From: Pedobacter nyackensis
GTDB taxonomy: Bacteria > Bacteroidota > Bacteroidia > Sphingobacteriales > Sphingobacteriaceae
Length of the DNA: 64,000 nucleotides
Assembly (NCBI RefSeq): GCF_900176505.1
Contig: NZ_FWYB01000002.1
Location: 645,237 to 709,236 of the forward strand
Reading direction: 5' to 3'
The notes beneath the pieces were generated by a model that was not told where the DNA came from, made no database searches, and saw nothing but the letters and a program-made list of their open reading frames with translations. Positions 52,025 to 60,618 of this stretch are shown in pieces (the stretch's first letter is position 1; each line of letters begins with the position of its first letter). Both the position numbers and the translations under genes were made by a program.

Positions 52025-55000
52025 TTAAATCTTAAGTCTTATGTTAAAACCAAGGGTTCTTGTAGATGGTATTGAATTAAACTCAACACCTTCAGCTACA
52101 CTTTCAGTTCCAAAAAAGTTTGCTTCCGGATCAATATGTGGAACATTATCATGGATGATCCATAAATTTCTACCTTCAAGTCCTATTTCTGCAGCCTTTA
52201 TGAATTTCGCCCCACCTTTAAAAAGTTTCGATGGCAACAGGTAGGACAATCTAACTTCTCGAAGTTTTACGTAAGAAGCATCAAAGATATTTGCTTCTGT
52301 ATTTGTAGTTGAATATTGAGCCCAATATTCCTGCATACTTGTAACAGGGATCGTGTTAGGAATAAATGTAGCACCTGAAGCAACAACCCCTTTGTCGATA
52401 AATATATTACCTCTGTTTAGTAAAGTTTCCTTCGCAAGACCATTCGTTCTCAGTGTAGAAACAGAGTTAGAGAATATTACACCACCTTTTCTCATATCAA
52501 CCAAGAAACTAAGAGATGCTCCTTTGTAAGAAAAAGTATTATTAATACCACCTAGCCAATCAGGGCTCATGTTACCCAATCTCTTGTCACTAGCTGTTTT
52601 TCTTAATCCGTTAGCAGCATCAATAACTATATTTCCTGCATCATCTCTCAGCCAGGCAACACCATAGATACCAAATGACTTACCAGATTCAGCTTTGATT
52701 GACAGTCCGCTCCAGCCGCTAGCCAGTGAATAAGACGTTAGTTCTTTAGGCAACTCAACTGTTTGTACATTTTTAGAGAAATTGATGTCCATGTTCCAGG
52801 TAAAATCAGACACTTTAACCGGGACTAAACCTAGAGTAACCTCAACCCCATGATTTTTAACTGAACCTGCATTTCTTAGTGCAGTCGAATATCCTGTCGA
52901 TTGTGGAAGTGGTAAGCTTACTATCTGATCTGAAGTATTCGTATTGTAGTAAGTCACATCTAGATTTACACGGCTATTTAAGAACCTTAATTCAGTACCA
53001 ATCTCAAACGAAGCTTGGTTTTGCGGTTTTAGATTTAAGTTCGGGATAGCTGAAGGACTACTGAATGCCAAGACACCATTAAATGGAAAAGTTGAACCAT
53101 AGCCATACTGCGCAAATGCAGCACTAATTGGACTATAAGTAAATGCACCTTGATAAGGCTCAGTATCACTACCTACGTTTGCATAACTGGCTCTTAATTT
53201 ACCATAGTTAAACCAAGAGGTTTTAGGCAAAACTTCACTGAAAACGAAACTTGAACTCACCGAAGGATAAAAATACGATTGATTTTGAACAGGTAATGTC
53301 GAAGACCAATCATTTCTTCCTGTAACGTTTAAGAATAAAAAGTCTTTGTATGAAAGTCCTATGTCACCATAAACGCCTTGAATTCTTCTTTTATTAGAAG
53401 TATTGGTCGTAACCACACTCCCTGCATTTGAATAATTGTACAACTCATCAATCGTCAATTGCTGAGCATCAGTAAGATCTCTGCGATAAAACGATTCAAA
53501 AACGTTGTAACCAGCAATCACCTTTAAATCAAGATCACTAGTTAGCTTTTGCTCAGCTGTGACAATCAAATCGTTATTTATAATCCTGTTATAAATGTTT
53601 GCTGCATAAAAATCACCAGTTAATGACCCAATTGTCCCTTGTCTGGTCACTCCCTTTCTATACTCATTGTAAAAATCCGTACCTAAGTTGTTAGAGATGG
53701 TTAGCCATTCAAGCGGTTTATATGTAACAATTGCATTTCCAAAAAAGCGATCGACAACGTTAGAGAAATTGTTGTTATTCACTACCCAAAATGGATTATT
53801 ACCAGTTCTGGTTGGTGTTAGAGCAATCTGTTGCTTAGTAACAGGATCAACGTAATTATCTCTTAATAAATTTACGTCAATTGTTCTAGGCAAGCCAAAA
53901 ACGATAGACTGCAATACACTTGGATTGTTTGAACTCTGTACCGGACGGCCATCCGCTGCTGTGCGCGTATAGTTTGCGCTCGTCCTAATATCTAAACCTT
54001 TGAAAATATTTCGGCCAGAATTTAAGCTCAACGAATTCTTTCTAAGCTTCTCATTTGGAACGATCCCGTCTTGAGTAGTATTTGTAAATCCGAAACGATA
54101 ATCGCCAGAATCACCCCCACCTTCAAATGAAACTGAATTAATATATGTTTTACCTGTTTCATAGAAATCCTTAACATTATCCGGATAAGCTTGTAAAGTT
54201 ATATTCCGACCAAGGTAATCAGTATATGTTCGGTCCTGAACCTCACTGATCTTAGGGCCCCAACCATTCACGCTTGGGCTATTCTGAGTCGGATTTGCAC
54301 TATTATAAGCTCCTTGAACTCCCTGAGCATATTCATTTTGAAATTCAGGAAGCTTTAGCACATTGTCAAAACGTGTAGAAGAATTGAAAGATACCGAAGC
54401 CTGTCCTTTCTTCCCTTTTTTAGTCGTGATAACAATCGCGCCATTTTTTGCTCTTGCACCATACAACGCTGTAGCAGATGCTCCCTTCAGGACGGTAATG
54501 CTTTCGATGTCATCTGAATTTAAATCCCCAGCTCTATTACCATAATCAGAACCTGCACTTCCCTGAGGAACACTACTGGTTGTAATGGTATTAATCTGCT
54601 GAGAACTGTTATCTACAGGTAATCCATCAATTACAAATATTGGCTGATTGGATGTTCCTGTTGAGTTAAACGAAGACGCCCCTCTAATGATAATTTTGGA
54701 AGAACCACCTACAGTCCCTGACTGAGACGTAACTCTAACACCTGAAACTTTACCCGCAAGGGAATTGATTACATTAGTTTCTCTGGCCTTAGTCAATTCA
54801 TCACCCTTTATCGTAGTAACAGCGTACCCAAGAGATTTGGCAGTTCTTGTTATACCCATTGCAGTTACAACAACTTCGCCCAGTTGCCTCGCATCTGTAG
54901 CTAAAGCCACATTTAATACATTTGATGAACCAATCGATACTATCTGGGTAAGATAGCCTATTGAAGAGACTTCAATTGAAGCTTGTCCCGATGCAATCTT

Positions 55001-55186
55001 AAGAGCGTATTTACCATTTGCATCTGTTGAGGTACCATTCTGAGTACCCACGATTTTTACAGAAACCCCAGGAAGCGGAAGACCGTCTTCCTTTCCCGTA
55101 ACTGTACCAGTAATTGTTCGATCTTGCGCCATCGCAGCTCCTGCGATAAACACCAAAATGAACAAACTTTGTAAAAGTTTTTTCAT
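52025..55186 (-). CDS. SusC/RagA-family TonB-dependent transporter
   Basis: The 1053-residue protein has a signal peptide (ending AAMAQ), a carboxypeptidase-D-like repeat (TITGTVTGKEDGLPLPGVSV, about residues 25-105), a TonB-box region, a plug (IIIRGASSFNSTG, AKNGAIVITTKKG) and a long barrel ending in FNIRLKI. It transports a substrate through the outer membrane with energy from TonB. The N-terminal 200 residues are closely related to those of the SusC at 57180, so the operons are tandem relatives. Confidence 0.93.
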   Translation of the reverse strand: MKKLLQSLFILVFIAGAAMAQDRTITGTVTGKEDGLPLPGVSVKIVGTQNGTSTDANGKYALKIASGQASIEVSSIGYLTQIVSIGSSNVLNVALATDARQLGEVVVTAMGITRTAKSLGYAVTTIKGDELTKARETNVINSLAGKVSGVRVTSQSGTVGGSSKIIIRGASSFNSTGTSNQPIFVIDGLPVDNSSQQINTITTSSVPQGSAGSDYGNRAGDLNSDDIESITVLKGASATALYGARAKNGAIVITTKKGKKGQASVSFNSSTRFDNVLKLPEFQNEYAQGVQGAYNSANPTQNSPSVNGWGPKISEVQDRTYTDYLGRNITLQAYPDNVKDFYETGKTYINSVSFEGGGDSGDYRFGFTNTTQDGIVPNEKLRKNSLSLNSGRNIFKGLDIRTSANYTRTAADGRPVQSSNNPSVLQSIVFGLPRTIDVNLLRDNYVDPVTKQQIALTPTRTGNNPFWVVNNNNFSNVVDRFFGNAIVTYKPLEWLTISNNLGTDFYNEYRKGVTRQGTIGSLTGDFYAANIYNRIINNDLIVTAEQKLTSDLDLKVIAGYNVFESFYRRDLTDAQQLTIDELYNYSNAGSVVTTNTSNKRRIQGVYGDIGLSYKDFLFLNVTGRNDWSSTLPVQNQSYFYPSVSSSFVFSEVLPKTSWFNYGKLRASYANVGSDTEPYQGAFTYSPISAAFAQYGYGSTFPFNGVLAFSSPSAIPNLNLKPQNQASFEIGTELRFLNSRVNLDVTYYNTNTSDQIVSLPLPQSTGYSTALRNAGSVKNHGVEVTLGLVPVKVSDFTWNMDINFSKNVQTVELPKELTSYSLASGWSGLSIKAESGKSFGIYGVAWLRDDAGNIVIDAANGLRKTASDKRLGNMSPDWLGGINNTFSYKGASLSFLVDMRKGGVIFSNSVSTLRTNGLAKETLLNRGNIFIDKGVVASGATFIPNTIPVTSMQEYWAQYSTTNTEANIFDASYVKLREVRLSYLLPSKLFKGGAKFIKAAEIGLEGRNLWIIHDNVPHIDPEANFFGTESVAEGVEFNSIPSTRTLGFNIRLKI

Positions 55187-55501
55187 AAGAAATTAAAATT
55201 TAGGTTAGTTAATAATGGTCTAATATAGAGATATTGATATGCTTGCATAGCTTAAAAAGAGCTAGATGTTAATTTATGACTATTCAATGACTTAATATAC
55301 AAACACCATAAGCTACAAAAAGGTTTTAAAACAAAATATTATATTGAATATCGAGCGATATTTAACATTTAATTACAATAAGCCCCTGACACAACTCATG
55401 TAACAAAACTTTTAACATTAATTAACACTTCTTATAGACTATTATTATAACATCATTTTTTTTTACAAAAAAAAACCAGTAAGGCCCTAGGCTTACATAT
55501 T

Positions 55502-55624
55502 AATCTGCAAAGTCACAGGCTGCCCCCCAACCTTAAAGCAAAAAATAACCTTATTCGCAAGATCAATGGAATACTAGACTTTACATTCATCTATGAAGAG
55601 TTCGTGCACAAGTATTGCGGCTAA
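55502..55624 (+). pseudogene. Possible transposase N-terminal remnant
   Basis: The plus strand reads LPPNLKAKNNLIRKINGILD followed by FTFIYEEFVHKYCG and a stop. This resembles the N-terminus of IS1182-type transposases (LIRKID-x-x-LDFSFVYD-like). No other part of the enzyme and no inverted terminal repeats were found, so it would be a small scar. It lies in the 604-base gap between the two SUS operons; the rest of the gap shows only A/T runs and the terminator. Confidence 0.4.
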
Positions 55625-55729
55625 TGCCTTAAATTGTACAGTTGGCCTCATTGTCATTTGAACAGCTCCAATTTTTGTGCAGATTCCGATCCGGAGTTAC
55701 TCGGTGATTGCAATGCATAATGGGACAAT

Positions 55730-55765
55730 AAAAAAAGGGTGTTCATACTTTTTGGACACCCTTCA
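55730..55765 (-). terminator. Rho-independent terminator after the second SusD gene
   Basis: AAGGGTGT (55735-55742) pairs with ACACCCTT (55756-55763) around a 13-base loop; on the minus strand T residues follow. It lies 26 bases beyond the SusD stop at 55791. Confidence 0.8.
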
Positions 55766-55790
55766 TCATTATATCTTTTGATCTTAAAAT

Positions 55791-57158
55791 CTATTGAACA
55801 TCCCATCCAACACGCCTCAACATCGACGTGTTTTTAGGCGCATTCGAGTTGTACCTCTGCTCCCCTGAAGGATAAAGCAATGTCCTTGGTAAAGCACCAC
55901 CCAGTGAACTTCCAGCTGGAGCTGTTAACACAGGCAACCCTGTTCTTCTCCAGTCAGTCCAAACCTCCGGATTAAGAAACAATGCAAAATATTTCTGCGT
56001 CATGATGTCGTTTAATGTAATAGTCACAGCAGTTTTAGCTACGATTGGTGCATATGAAGCACTATTTACTGTCCTTGTTAGATTAGCTACAACTCCCGCA
56101 TTATAAGCCGCCGCAGCAGCGATTCTATCCTGCCCTGGTTTTTGAAAGTGAGCCTCAGCCTCAATAAATTTAAGCTCATCATAACTCATTAAAACAACAG
56201 GAGAGTTAGAGCTTCCATAAAGAGGCCCTAAAAAGATATCCGGTCCATCTACAGTTTGATAAGCCTCCAACCTGGGATCAGCTGCGGCCGCAAGTTTATC
56301 ATAAATAGTACCAACAAAAGCAATGTCACCACGTTGTTCGTTAAATTGGGCCCATGGATTTTGCGTCCCCACACTTGTACCCGAAAAATTAATAGCGGCC
56401 ATTTCTCCTGGCTGAAAGCCTAATGCAGCTTCAGCAATAGCTTTAGCATAGTTTGTATTGTCCTTTTTTGCCTGGTGCAAATAAAATTTAGCCCTTAACG
56501 AATGAGCAAACCTGCTCCAACGCTGAAGATTACCCCCAAAAAGCATGTCATCTCCTTTATCCCCAGGCTGAAATGGACTACCGTCGTCAGTACTTAAGGT
56601 AGTGATGGCAGTTGCCAATAAATTATCAAGAGTGGCATAAATACTTGCTTGACTATCGTATTTTGGTTGCAAATTTGCCTTACCTAAAAAAGCCTCAGTA
56701 TATGGAACATCGCCCCATAAATCTGTAGCTAAGCCCAAATTATACGCCATTAAGATCTGTCCAACAGCAGCATAATGCTTTTGATTTTTCGTTTCTGCAA
56801 CTTTAATTAACGAATTTGCATTACTCATTATACTAGGATACAAACCGGCAGTCCACATATTGTCCACGTCATCAGCAGACACCTCATAATTATTTGCCAA
56901 AAGAGATTGATTTGCAGACCCCGTTACCTGTTGCATAAAATTTGCTGTAAACCTTGATGCATCTCCCCCAACAAGATAGCCTGTAGATTGAATCACTCCA
57001 GCTAACAAATTTGATGGAACCGGATCTTTTAACTGAGATGGGTCATCGTTAATCCCATCATAAAAATAACTCTTTTTACAAGAAGAAACGACCAATACCG
57101 CTAACAGCAGTACAAGTATTTGGTTTCTCTTAATTCTATTTATAAATATTCGTTTCAT
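55791..57158 (-). CDS. SusD/RagB-like outer-membrane lipoprotein (second operon)
   Basis: The 455-residue protein has a lipoprotein signal (VVSSCKKSYFYDG) and the SusD features LATDLWGDVPYTEAFLGK near residue 140 and a conserved late block WRRTGLPVLTAPAGSSLGGA. It binds the polymer or peptide substrate for the SusC partner. It lies 21 bases after the SusC gene at 57180. Confidence 0.88.
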   Translation of the reverse strand: MKRIFINRIKRNQILVLLLAVLVVSSCKKSYFYDGINDDPSQLKDPVPSNLLAGVIQSTGYLVGGDASRFTANFMQQVTGSANQSLLANNYEVSADDVDNMWTAGLYPSIMSNANSLIKVAETKNQKHYAAVGQILMAYNLGLATDLWGDVPYTEAFLGKANLQPKYDSQASIYATLDNLLATAITTLSTDDGSPFQPGDKGDDMLFGGNLQRWSRFAHSLRAKFYLHQAKKDNTNYAKAIAEAALGFQPGEMAAINFSGTSVGTQNPWAQFNEQRGDIAFVGTIYDKLAAAADPRLEAYQTVDGPDIFLGPLYGSSNSPVVLMSYDELKFIEAEAHFQKPGQDRIAAAAAYNAGVVANLTRTVNSASYAPIVAKTAVTITLNDIMTQKYFALFLNPEVWTDWRRTGLPVLTAPAGSSLGGALPRTLLYPSGEQRYNSNAPKNTSMLRRVGWDVQ

Positions 57159-57179
57159 GTCCTTAATGTTTTAGATAGA

Positions 57180-60100
57180 TTAAAATTTAAATCTAAGATT
57201 CAAACCATAACTTGCTGTGCCTGGACTATTAAAATAGTCAATACCCTGCGCACTTGTAGAACCGGTTAAGCTAGTCTCGGGGTCGATGCCGTGGTAAGGT
57301 GTCCAAATAATAATATTCCTTGCGAACAAACCAGCGGTCAACCCTTTAACAAAAGGATTTTTCATGTTTCCGAAGACATTTTTGAAATCATAAGACAACG
57401 CGACTTCTCTTAATTTAATGTAAGATCCGTCTTCAACAAAAGCTTCATTTAAATTACCAAAACCACCACCATTACCAGTATACCAAGCCTCATCTAAAAG
57501 CACCCCAACTGAGTTTACACCTCCAGGTCCAGGCGCTTCAACACCGGGGGAGGTAAAGTGAACCAGATCACCATTCGCATTTAAATGCCCTAGCACTCCA
57601 GGAAACACCGTCGTTGTATTTCTATTGTTAGTTAAATCAGAAGTACCTATCGCGGCAAGCGAACCACGTGTTCCATTCCAGATATCACCCTTAAATTTCC
57701 AATCTAGCAATGTATATAATGACAGGTTCTTGTAAGTAAATGTATTCCCCAAACCCATTAAAAATTTAGGATTAGGATTTCCTATTTCTTTTTGAACGCC
57801 CGTATTTACAACCGGATATCCTCCACCATCTGCTATTGCATTATCATCTATAACAATATTTCCCGCATCATCCCTGGTATATCCATATCCATAAATAATC
57901 CCCGTTGGCATATTCGGAACCTGAGCGATTACCGTACCCGTAAACCCATTCAAAGTAATCTGCTGAACCCCATCAGCTAATGAAAGGACTTTACTCCTTG
58001 TCATACTAAAGTTCAGAAAAGCAGACCATTCGAAATCTGTATTCTTTATAGGCGTACCGGTAACCTGAATCTCTAAACCTCTATTTCTAACAGAACCAGA
58101 ATTCAAAGTTATAAACTGATAACCTGTAGCTCCGGAAATAGGAGCTTCCAAAATCAGATCTTTACCCTTACTATAATATCCGGTAATATCAATTCCCAAA
58201 CGATTTTGAAAAAATTGCAATTGTGCTCCAATCTCATAAGCCGTAGTTTTTTCTGGTTTCAAATCTGGATTTCCAAGCACATTGAATAAACCATAGCCCG
58301 CCACACCATCACTTGGGAAGGAAATACCACTGGTATAACCATCAGGGAAGGTAGTTGGTGCATAAAAAGTTCTTGTCTTAAACTCTTCTGCATCCTTACC
58401 TACCTGAGCTATAGATGCACGAATTTTAGCAAAACTCAAAACATCCCCTCCTTTTAGCCCATCAAGCTCCGAAAGCACAAAGCTTACATTAGCAGAAGGA
58501 TAAAAGAAGGAATTACTTCCCTTAGGCAAAGTTGAGGTCCAGTCATTTCTTCCAGTCGTTTCAAAATACAACATTGATTTATAAGATAAATTCAACGTAT
58601 AATAAAGACCCGATTTTCTGTATGGGGTAATAAAGTTTGCAGATTTTACAGCACTTGCATTATAGATGTTATCAAAACCAGGAGCAGTAAGATTATCCCC
58701 TTGTGTATACAATTCATCCATTTTTCTGCCATATAAGTTACCACCTACCTTTCCATCAAACCTAAGGTTCTCTGAAATATCCTTACTGTATCCAATGATT
58801 AAATCCGTATTTAAACTTCTATAAGTATAGCGATCATCGAAAATTCGTCCATCAGGGAATGCACCCGATTGAATCTCATAATACTGATGTCTGTTATCCT
58901 GGTAAGTATCCATACCGGCGCGATACATCGCTGTAAAACCTTGGCCAATATCATAATCGGCTTGAATATTAGCCAATAAACGACCTAGATTTGTAGAGTA
59001 AGGATTTTTATTAATTGTCCAGTATGGGTTATCATAAACTGCATTCCGATAAGAACGAACCAATCCATCAGATAATAAAAATGCTTTTGGATCATCCGCC
59101 TTACTGGCACCATTCGAGTTATCAAATGAAATAGGTGTTCTGGTTAAGCCAAGCATAATACCGGAAACATTACTTCCTTGTTGAGGCATATTTCCATCAC
59201 TGGCGATATAATTTACATTACTGGAGATCTTTAATTTTTCAGAAATTTTTAAATCCCCTGCAAAAGAAACCGAAGTACGCTGAAAATTTTGCAATGGAAC
59301 AATTGAATTAGAATAAGCATTACTCACAGCAGCTCTATATGTTGCGATCTCATTACCGCCGCTTATTGCAACAGAATTTGTGAAAGTGGAACCCGTTCTA
59401 AAAAAGGTGCCTAAGTTATCATAAGGAACAAACGGAATTTTAGCAGAAGGGTCTGTTTTTAAAACAACATCCCCGTGAGAATCAAACTCATTAGGAATTC
59501 CATTCCAGGATACGTCATTTACATGTGGCCCCCAAGAATAACGATTGGATGAAGTAAAGGGAGAAAGAACACCACCAGAGCCCTTAACCCACTGATTTTG
59601 GAGGCCAGGATAACGATTTATCGCATCAAAGGATACTCCGGTATTAAAATCCACCTGAATTTTCCCTGCTTTACCTCTCTTAGTTGTAATTACAATAGCC
59701 CCATTTGCAGCTTCGATACCGTAAATTGCCGCAGCTGCAGGCCCCTTTAAAACTGTTATACTTTCGATATCATTAGGATCAATATCTGCCCCTCTATTCG
59801 AATTGGTAGCTCCTGCCAGCAAGTTATTCTCAGCATCCGAAGGATCTCCAGAATAATTTTGGGCATTATTAATTGGATTCCCATCTACCACAAATAAAGG
59901 CTGATTGTTCCCCGTTAAAGTATTTGACCCCCTTAATTGAATATAAGTAGAGGCTCCAGGGGTACCTGATGAAGAGGTGATCTGTACACCTGCAATCTTA
60001 CCGGATAGTGATTTTAAGACATCTCCCTGATCAGTTTTTGTCAAATCATCCCCTTTAACACTTTGAGCAGAATAACCGAGCGCTCTAACCTCCCGCTTAA

Positions 60101-60434
60101 TACCAAGCGCAGTAACCACAACCTCTCCCAATTGCTTCGCGTCAGTAACCATCGTCGCATTAACAATATTTGACGAGCCTACAGCGACTACCTGTCGCAC
60201 ATAACCAAGAGAAGAAAATTCGATTGAAGCTTGCCCTGACGCAACCTTAATGGCATACTTACCATTTGCATCTGTTGATGTACCTATAGAGGTCCCAACA
60301 ATTTTTCCAGAAACACCTGGAATTGGAAGTCCATCATCTTTTCCTGTAACCGTACCAGTAATTGTCCGATCCTGTGCCATTGCAGCTCCAGCAACAAGCA
60401 CCAAAATGAACAAACTTTGTATAAGTTTTTTCAT
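57180..60434 (-). CDS. SusC/RagA-family TonB-dependent transporter (second operon)
   Basis: The 1084-residue protein has a signal peptide (ending AAMAQ), a carboxypeptidase-D-like repeat (TITGTVTGKDDGLPIPGVSG), the plug with YIQLRGSNTLTGNNQPLFVV and IEAANGAIVITTKRG, and a barrel ending in LNLRFKF. The first 110 residues differ little from the SusC at 52025, while the barrels differ, so the two probably import different substrates. Confidence 0.93.
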   Translation of the reverse strand: MKKLIQSLFILVLVAGAAMAQDRTITGTVTGKDDGLPIPGVSGKIVGTSIGTSTDANGKYAIKVASGQASIEFSSLGYVRQVVAVGSSNIVNATMVTDAKQLGEVVVTALGIKREVRALGYSAQSVKGDDLTKTDQGDVLKSLSGKIAGVQITSSSGTPGASTYIQLRGSNTLTGNNQPLFVVDGNPINNAQNYSGDPSDAENNLLAGATNSNRGADIDPNDIESITVLKGPAAAAIYGIEAANGAIVITTKRGKAGKIQVDFNTGVSFDAINRYPGLQNQWVKGSGGVLSPFTSSNRYSWGPHVNDVSWNGIPNEFDSHGDVVLKTDPSAKIPFVPYDNLGTFFRTGSTFTNSVAISGGNEIATYRAAVSNAYSNSIVPLQNFQRTSVSFAGDLKISEKLKISSNVNYIASDGNMPQQGSNVSGIMLGLTRTPISFDNSNGASKADDPKAFLLSDGLVRSYRNAVYDNPYWTINKNPYSTNLGRLLANIQADYDIGQGFTAMYRAGMDTYQDNRHQYYEIQSGAFPDGRIFDDRYTYRSLNTDLIIGYSKDISENLRFDGKVGGNLYGRKMDELYTQGDNLTAPGFDNIYNASAVKSANFITPYRKSGLYYTLNLSYKSMLYFETTGRNDWTSTLPKGSNSFFYPSANVSFVLSELDGLKGGDVLSFAKIRASIAQVGKDAEEFKTRTFYAPTTFPDGYTSGISFPSDGVAGYGLFNVLGNPDLKPEKTTAYEIGAQLQFFQNRLGIDITGYYSKGKDLILEAPISGATGYQFITLNSGSVRNRGLEIQVTGTPIKNTDFEWSAFLNFSMTRSKVLSLADGVQQITLNGFTGTVIAQVPNMPTGIIYGYGYTRDDAGNIVIDDNAIADGGGYPVVNTGVQKEIGNPNPKFLMGLGNTFTYKNLSLYTLLDWKFKGDIWNGTRGSLAAIGTSDLTNNRNTTTVFPGVLGHLNANGDLVHFTSPGVEAPGPGGVNSVGVLLDEAWYTGNGGGFGNLNEAFVEDGSYIKLREVALSYDFKNVFGNMKNPFVKGLTAGLFARNIIIWTPYHGIDPETSLTGSTSAQGIDYFNSPGTASYGLNLRFKF

Positions 60435-60618
60435 GATAAATTAAAATTTAAGTTAATAAGCACTCAAACCATTTATCTTAATTCAAAACATCATTCGGGG
60501 GACTACCTTAATTCTAGACTTAATTGGTATATAAAAGAAGCGAAAACACGTGTAATAAAAACTACTTAAAGAACAATGATTCTTATAAGATACTTCCACA
60601 GAGAACGCTTTTCAGAGA

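Noticed and set aside
55488..55500. CCTAGGCTTACAT shared with position 19817
   Set aside because: A single 13-base match between two A/T-rich gaps without other similarity; likely chance or a small palindrome (GTAAG...CTTAC).
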